Notes under the pieces: model-generated
Databases searched by the model: none
What the model was told of the DNA's origin: nothing
Seen by the model: only the letters and a program-made list of their open reading frames with translations
Origin: Takakia lepidozioides
Lineage: Eukaryota; Streptophyta; Takakiopsida; Takakiales; Takakiaceae
NCBI GenBank assembly: GCA_030704615.1
Contig: CM060732.1
Coordinates: forward strand, 43,133,053-43,197,052
Reading direction: 5' to 3'
DNA length: 64,000 nt
Shown here: one piece after another, positions 57,582 to 64,000 of the stretch
Layout: the number at the start of each line of letters is the position of its first letter
How positions within the stretch are numbered: position 1 is the first letter of the stretch
Translations under genes and position numbers: made by a program

Positions 57582-60500
57582 CTAGAACCCTGGTAGGACA
57601 GACAGATCGGCAATGCCTCGAGGTAGATTTGCAATGCTGGTGAGTAATGCTAGCCTGTTGTTGCGCAGCTCTTCTTCGTCCTGCCCATAATGCAGAGGTT
57701 AGCCAATTTGTCGTGCATTCTCTCTCTTTGTCCATCCTGCTCCTGATTTTAACTTGGCTTCAAATGTTCCACATCCATCACTTTGTCTCTCGAACTTTCT
57801 ACCTTACGTCTCTCCTGCACTGTTCTTTTGCTTCAGCAAACAAAGCTAGCTTTCTGCCCTACATGCAGACAACTAGCAGTGGCCAACAGGAATTAGTTCT
57901 GACAACCATGCTGAGCAGTCATCATCCTGGTGTTTTGTTCTGTATTTGACTCCAGAAAGCATCAAAAGATCTGCCAAAGCTTTCCACAGGAGAAGAGGGG
58001 GGTAGAACGCACCGCCATAACGAAGACATTGGAGAAGAAAGCCTCTAGAGGGCCTATCAAAGCCTCAGAGGCTTCCACAAATGCATCCACGCCCACCCCT
58101 GCTCCCACGGCATCCAGAAAAACACACTCAACCGATGACCCTTCCTTGCCAGCCATTGTACTTCACAACTCTGATGAGTGAAGCCCGGCACTAATTACAT
58201 GACAACAAATGCAAGCTTTGAACAAGGCTAAATCGCACAGAAGAGCAAGAGGAGTAAAGAGGCAGTGAGCTCACCAGGGTGCAGTCGTGATGCAGTATGT
58301 TGGTAGGCATTCCAAAGTGCAGTTTCTTCTGGAACTCCAAATAAAGCTTCATTCACCTGAAACATCAGCAAGGTGGCTTGGCTGTGAGATTGCATCCGAT
58401 GTCACATTAAACGGACTGGTATCCACTGCTTCAATTGAAGAGCGATAGTTCTTGCAGCTTGATTGACTGGGGCTGATTGGGGCCTGAAAGCGATTTAAAA
58501 GGGAAGGTGGTACCTTTGCCAGGTCAGAACTCAGAGCACACATACATAAAGGAGCAGGACAACTTCACCTGCCATGAAGAATCGACCTCTTTCCCACGGA
58601 CGATCCTGGTTGGACGTGCATATGCAGCTACCACACGGCTCAGGGCATCTCCTTTTGCTAAAGCCTCCATCTAAGGGTACTTTGACACCAAATATTAGTC
58701 ATGAAAGCCCACTGAATGTAGGTGCATCTGTTAGATCTGTAAATACTTGTCCAGCATTAATTCAAGTGAGCAAAACAAACTCATAGAAGCAAGAAAGAAA
58801 CAATGTTGAGGCACGCAAAAAGGACACAACATCACAGAAACAGCATAGAAGCTCATTAGGCACACCTTACCTTACGCTGGGTGGATATCGTGGTAAGCAA
58901 AGATCTGATGTTTCTAGAAAGAGTATGCATATTCTAAGTAATGATTAGGGAAAGAAAGAAGAGGTGTAGGGAGCTGAAGTTCACCTGTCCAACAGATCGA
59001 GCAGCGAGAGTTGGAACTGTGCATCGTTCAGTCAACACTGATCGCACAAATTCTACATTGGCACCTCCATCCACCTATCAAATCATGAACCTGTCAGCTA
59101 CTCAATATACTGCCTTCTGTTTGGAAGGCGGACAACTTTTAACAGCCATAACAGGGGCAACGCGGTTGCCCAAACCTGCCCCAAGGACTCGACAGTCCTC
59201 AGGTACCCACACATTAAGTGACCAGTTGCCCCCCTTTTCTAGCTGGGTTGGCTATAATGGGTGACATCCAACATACACCTCTGTGGCTTTGAAGCCGCGA
59301 CCACTTGGACGGCGGCCCTGTGCGCTAACCACTGGGCCATCTGTTGAATGCTAGTAGCTTCACTACTTTGATCTTGCGATTGCTTGTCCATCTTAAGCCA
59401 ACAGCCTTTTTGAAACTCAGCAACGAGGATGTGAAGGAGAGTTCAGACTATTAGATTGAAGGCTAAGGACAAACCAGAAGTTGCTCAAGCCTTCGAGTTA
59501 CGAAAGCAAACACCTGCACATAGACAAGCCACACAAGCTACAACTTTTGAGATGTTTGGGACCTTCTTAAATAGAGGTACCATCATTGTGCATTTGGAAT
59601 GATTTGTTTCCATTAGCTCACAACACTCATTCAAGGCAGGAAGACATTGTTCACAGGACTGGACACTCCAGTGTAATATAGTATCTAACGAAGAGCGACA
59701 ACAACCAGGCCCCCTGATTAGGAGCAAGAATAGATCCTTGACACTGACCTCCTGGAGAGTGGACTCCAACACTGGGAATTGTTGAACATTTGCTGCAATC
59801 TGCAAGGCAGCAGTTAAATCTAACTCCTTACCATTTCCGACCAGTGCTTGCACCTGCAGGACAAAGCCACACTCCATTAAACAGACTACTTTTCCCACCC
59901 CCACCTTCAGAATTAAGTGGAATGTGTTTAGGGAACGATCTTGAGGAGCAGAGGAAAATCCCTCCTAGTCACAACATTACTCTTGGATACCTCTCTCATT
60001 CCTGAGCTGCTCCCTTGAAAGGAGAGCTAAGTATTATATAATGATGGGTCACATCCAAAATAAGCTGCATTCTCAAACAGCTGTCAAGACTAGGTATGGG
60101 GAAAGGGCCCAAAAAAACAAATAGACCGATGAGGGGAAGCCGAAAGATGGTTACTGGTTCAAGGACTGGACATGTTACCAGGGCATAAGCACTGCGGCGC
60201 AATCCAAATGGATCTGCTCCTGCAGTTGGTTGACAGCCAACTGCAAACAACCCCACTAAGCTGTCTAACCTGCACCATACAAACATGACACCTTGTATTT
60301 GTTAGAATCTAACGCAGACCTTTGAAGAGGATGCAATATTTATGCTAGCATTCCAATTCTTCTCTGCAAATTCTCTTGGATTGTTATGTGGGCCCACACA
60401 TATATCAGTGGGTACATGCTGCGACACCAAGAACTTCTGTCTGCTGAAGGTGGTGGGCACGCTTTTGAAGGCAGAGAATTTTGCACCTGGACATGGAAGC

Positions 60501-63500
60501 TACTTACCATTGCATCCCAGGATACAAACACGCAAACTGCACCCAGCAGCTAAGGTCTTGAAACAGAACAAAGAAGCTCCTGCCATTGCTAAAATCTTCA
60601 ACCAGAATACCAAATACCAAATTAAATATCAAATTTAGACACTGACACTACCTGTCCGCCACCGCCAATAGGATGCCAGCATCTGTTTTTGGCAAAGAAT
60701 CACCAGCAAATCGTGGAAGAACGCTCTCAAAAATTGCGTCTGCGACCTGAATTTGAAGAAGCAACATCCCACTGTAAGACTTCCCAGAAGATTACTGTTA
60801 GTACTCGAATATGGAGGTGTGCCTCTCCACTCCACTCCACTCCCTCCCTTTCCCCTCGAGCCCCACCCCACCCCCACTTCTTCCAGTTTCTCTGTTTTTT
60901 GGTTAGTGTAGGTGTACAGCAATGCCCCCAGGGAAAAAATGTCCCTGCCTCCAGGCACAGGCAGTCTCTTTAACTCTGTTGTGGAGAACGGATTCCCAAG
61001 AGCTGGACAATGAGCATCTTTCAGAAGAGTGGCAACAAATTGGACCCTGGTAATCTATGGGCTACAAATGTTCCGTCCAAACTGGGTACGGGGTCTATGG
61101 CCACAAGGCTACGGCGAACAACATCTCGTGAGTCCATTCTATGGGCTACAACTTTAGTGAGAACATAGAAGATTAGAAGGCAGCACTTACTGCAACAGGG
61201 TAGCCTTCCCTCAGTGCATAATGGCGGCCCATGACTCCTGCAAGAGATGTAAATTCAGTGACCATGGCAGTTGCCAAGTCAGCCATTGCCAGCGGGACAG
61301 CTTGCTGAACTGTTAATAGGCTGGCATCATCCACGGACATTGCAGCTCCCAATGCTTGCACCATGCTCTCAACTCTGTTACTCTTGTCCAGCATCGATCC
61401 AAGCTTCTCCTGCACCAATACAGCACACCAGGGATGTCATGTGATAGTACCGAAGCAACCCAGACCAGCAGCGAGGGATAGTCATAGTTTCTCTCTTCCT
61501 ACCACAGTGTGCCGCGCGCACCTGGAAGGTAATGCCCTGTAACAAAGACCTGAAGTCCCCCAAAGGCTTCGCCGTATCTGTTTCATAGAAAAACTTTGCA
61601 TCCTCATATCTTGCCCTGCGCACAGAGCCACACACCAAAAGTGGAAATTTCATTCAGAGTTGTCCTTGGGATCATCAGAAATGGGTTTCTATCAAGCCAT
61701 CCGAAGTAAAGTAAAGACAACGCAGTGCTAAATGAAACTCCTAGTTCCAACGGCTCTTTCTCCATATTCTCCATTCGGGGTATGATTTGTTCTTTGTACT
61801 CTGTTGCTCTACTGTGTCCATTGGCCCTCTGATCTCCTGTGGTTATTATAAACTCCTTTTCCAACTGCAGGGTCCCTGCGGCAAACATTGTTTGGTGGGC
61901 TCCCAGGAGAGCTAACTGCTAGCCAAGGACTGCGAATTCTACGAAACATGAGCACTAAAAATGAAAATGTGAGTAATGCGGCCTGACATATCAGATCCAA
62001 AACTTACTGTCCATCCATGACCACATTTACACTTAGGTGGTAAGAGCCACACACTAAGGCATGCATACATTTTCTATTAGTACTCAAATGACCAGAATGA
62101 ACCGAAGAGGAAATAATATCACCTAAGCACAGCTTCATTCCCTTTTCGAACAACTGCCTCGTCTATTTTTCCATTAGCCACCTGCCACAGAATTGACAAG
62201 GTTGATATGTAAGTTTTAATGACTCCCTTAGAGAGTACAACCCAGACATCAGTGAGACGACTGCTGAAGAATGTTGCCCGATAAAGATCCATATCTCACC
62301 GCTATGAACGCTGGTAACAGCTGGCCGCTTTCAACATCCATGACTGGGAAATACCGTTGATGTTTGTGCATCACCTGTCAGAACAACATGCACCTTGGCT
62401 GTAAATTACAAGTGCTAAATGAGAAAATTTATTAGAGTTGGCACTCCACCAGAAAATGCCTTTGCAAAAACCATGAATCAAGAGTGCTGTCACATTTATA
62501 CAGATGTAGCACCTGATTTCATAGCACAAAGTGGAATTTTTGGGCAGACTCACCGTGGTCAGAATATCAGCTGGAAGCTTCAAAAAGGCTTCATCAAAGT
62601 GACCAAGCAATGGTGCTGGGGTCTCAACCAGATTAGCCACCTGCCAAGCACTTTGTTTGTCAAAACCTACTTGCCATTTCCAAAGCTCAAATCTACTACA
62701 TAAGAATAACTATGATGATTATCAGAAGAGTGTAGATGTAAATCATCATGAAGTGGGAAATTGGTCACCATTTACCTCCTCAAGCAGGCTACCTTGCGCC
62801 TCTGATGGAATCTGACCATGAATGCTGGTAGCCAGATTGCTGCTTTGAGCCCATATTTTTTCTTTCCTCTCCTGCCATACCAACATGATGACCTACTAAT
62901 CAGCTGAAAAGGTCTCAACAGTGACAAACCATGGTAGGGGAATTCAGAGAAAGTCTGAGAAAATTGTCCAAAAGAGGCTGATCAGATGATGTAAGCAAGT
63001 TACAAGATTGTGGCTTTTGACCTTCATGCTGAGTACGAGTCCGGCTTGCTTCATTGCATTTTCATAGTCTTCTGCCCTCACAACCTGGTGTCACACAAAA
63101 GTTATGACTTGTGAGTCTCCTGTATCTGTCCATCTCTTTCTTGTTTATAACGTGCTTGCCTGCGTCTGCATAGTGACCAGCCTGCTTCCACTAGCTCCTA
63201 ATTCAAAGAGGCAGTGTACCACTCCAAGTAGTAGACTACTCTCAAACACATAAAGAGTGTACAGCTACCTGAAGGGTAGGCTGAAGTGAGTTGCGCAGCA
63301 CTTGGCTGGACCGCCCACTGTACAGTCACATGACAGCTTTGAAAAGTTAATACACCCACAATCATGACATCTCCTTCCAGATTAAGGATTTGTTTATGAG
63401 AGAAGGAAAGAAAAATTACATGTACTGTAACTTCCACAGAAGACCCATAGCATTTATGAGCCCACAAAGGGTGAGAGTTGAATAGGAATTTCTTGAATTG

Positions 63501-63884
63501 CCAATGTGTTGATGGTTTTAAAGGAGGATAGAGAGAAAGAAAGAACATTCTATGACAAGTGGGATCCAAAATGCCTCTGGTTCCTAAAGGAAGATACGAA
63601 TGAGATTTCCAAGACCAAAACACAATTGAAGGATAAACAAGCTGTGGTGGACTTGGTGAGTTCCTGCTAACGAGAGAAAGAAGAAAGGACGGATAAGACC
63701 AATATGCCCACTGGAGGCCCAGAGGTCACATTCACCAAGAACATCAACAACACAGAAGAACCATTGAAAGGTCAACACAACTCAATATCAATGACATGAA
63801 GAAAGAAAGCTTTGAATTTGATACGTCTACGGTAGCTGCAAAGGGCCGAAGGGCCACAATAGACAACAGAGGAGAACCACAGAA

Positions 63885-63936
<52 letters not shown>

Positions 63937-64000
63937 TGTGTAGCACCTGATGACACTGGCATATGAAAATGGCACCACTGCATCTCCATGAAGAGCTAGC
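57582..64000 (-). CDS. EDD1: Organellar-type glycyl-tRNA synthetase (beta-region), 3' part of gene
   Basis: Eighteen exons are read from 63947-64000 (continuing off the right edge) down to 57680-57582, with GT-AG introns and matching phases. The others are 63269-63317, 63022-63084, 62776-62871, 62554-62640, 62300-62374, 62123-62181, 61522-61615, 61191-61409, 60652-60746, 60179-60269, 59749-59853, 59475-59513, 58985-59074, 58569-58670, 58275-58356 and 58013-58098. About 527 residues result. Family landmarks: [116 protein letters not shown], and the C-terminus [14 protein letters not shown]. This is the beta-like half of bacterial-type GlyRS. In plants it is one chain fused to the alpha half and imported into plastids and mitochondria (EDD1) to charge tRNA-Gly. 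The catalytic alpha part and transit peptide lie beyond 64000. One exon is only 39 nt. Confidence 0.93.
59098..59345 (-). mobile_element. tRNA-derived SINE-like insertion in a GlyRS intron
   Basis: On the minus strand an exact A box TGGCCCAGTGG is followed about 37 bp later by the B-box-like GGCTTCAAAGCC. A tail without coding sense follows and extends to about 59098. The order and spacing match an internal polymerase III promoter. It lies in the intron between the 39-nt exon and the next one. It does not form a full tRNA cloverleaf that I can draw. Confidence 0.5.
63888..63928. repeat. (GA)n microsatellite
   Basis: About 20 AG/GA dinucleotides on the plus strand (CT on the coding strand) lie about 20 bp downstream of a GlyRS exon donor site, inside the intron. 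Confidence 0.9.

Noticed and set aside
57930-58181. Plus-strand ORF over the GlyRS 3' exons
   Set aside because: Antisense shadow of the synthetase exon at 58013-58098 and its introns.
59270-59345. A genuine tRNA gene
   Set aside because: A and B boxes are present, but I could not form acceptor and anticodon stems; a tRNA-derived element is more likely.

Overview
The window reads as nuclear DNA of a green plant on the streptophyte line, most likely a seed-free land plant or close relative. It holds intron-bearing genes for an ARMADILLO REPEAT ONLY protein, an EMSY-LIKE protein with ENT and Agenet domains, a longin v-SNARE of the SEC22 type and an organellar-type glycyl-tRNA synthetase, plus remnants of a PLS-class pentatricopeptide repeat gene. 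The species cannot be named from sequence alone. No rRNA, intact tRNA or CRISPR array was seen.

Layout. 0-9 kb: a two-exon RNase H-like gene (4240-5334), a tandem second copy of its last exon at the left edge (70-255), a UPF0696/DUF1917-like gene between them on the minus strand, and then sequence I could not assign. 9.4-12.3 kb: a decayed minus-strand Ty3/gypsy chromovirus pol region, split by an A-rich insertion and truncated inside the reverse transcriptase, where it abuts an unknown charged-protein ORF. 14-25 kb: the most distinctive part. Three related copies of a large protein family carry a MULE-like DDE core, an FWFC cysteine motif and a SWIM zinc finger. The first copy is nearly open, the second is C-terminal only and the third is full-length but frameshifted. 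The first is bracketed by tandem repeats built on the palindromic core GGCGCCGAATTTCC, which is how a Mutator-type element with repetitive ends would look.

25-37 kb: a non-coding repeat family fills one arm in one orientation (25.3-29.5 kb) and a second arm in the opposite orientation (33.6-36.6 kb). The spacer holds PPR gene debris and an imperfect 44-bp-arm hairpin. 37-40 kb: AT-rich sequence with several tRNA-like (A box/B box) SINE candidates.

40.6-64 kb: the host-gene block. ARO (+) converges on EML (-). EML and SEC22 (+) diverge from a roughly 3 kb shared upstream region. SEC22 converges on the glycyl-tRNA synthetase gene (-), whose 5' part lies beyond the right edge. Between SEC22 and the synthetase sits a nest of hAT-like elements with CAGTGTTGGGC termini and, in one case, terminal inverted repeats of about 390 bp. 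The host genes serve unrelated housekeeping roles: polar growth and signalling scaffold, chromatin reading, ER-Golgi fusion and organellar translation. They do not form a pathway. Exon limits were placed by eye from reading frame, GT-AG sites and family resemblance and may be off by a base or two.
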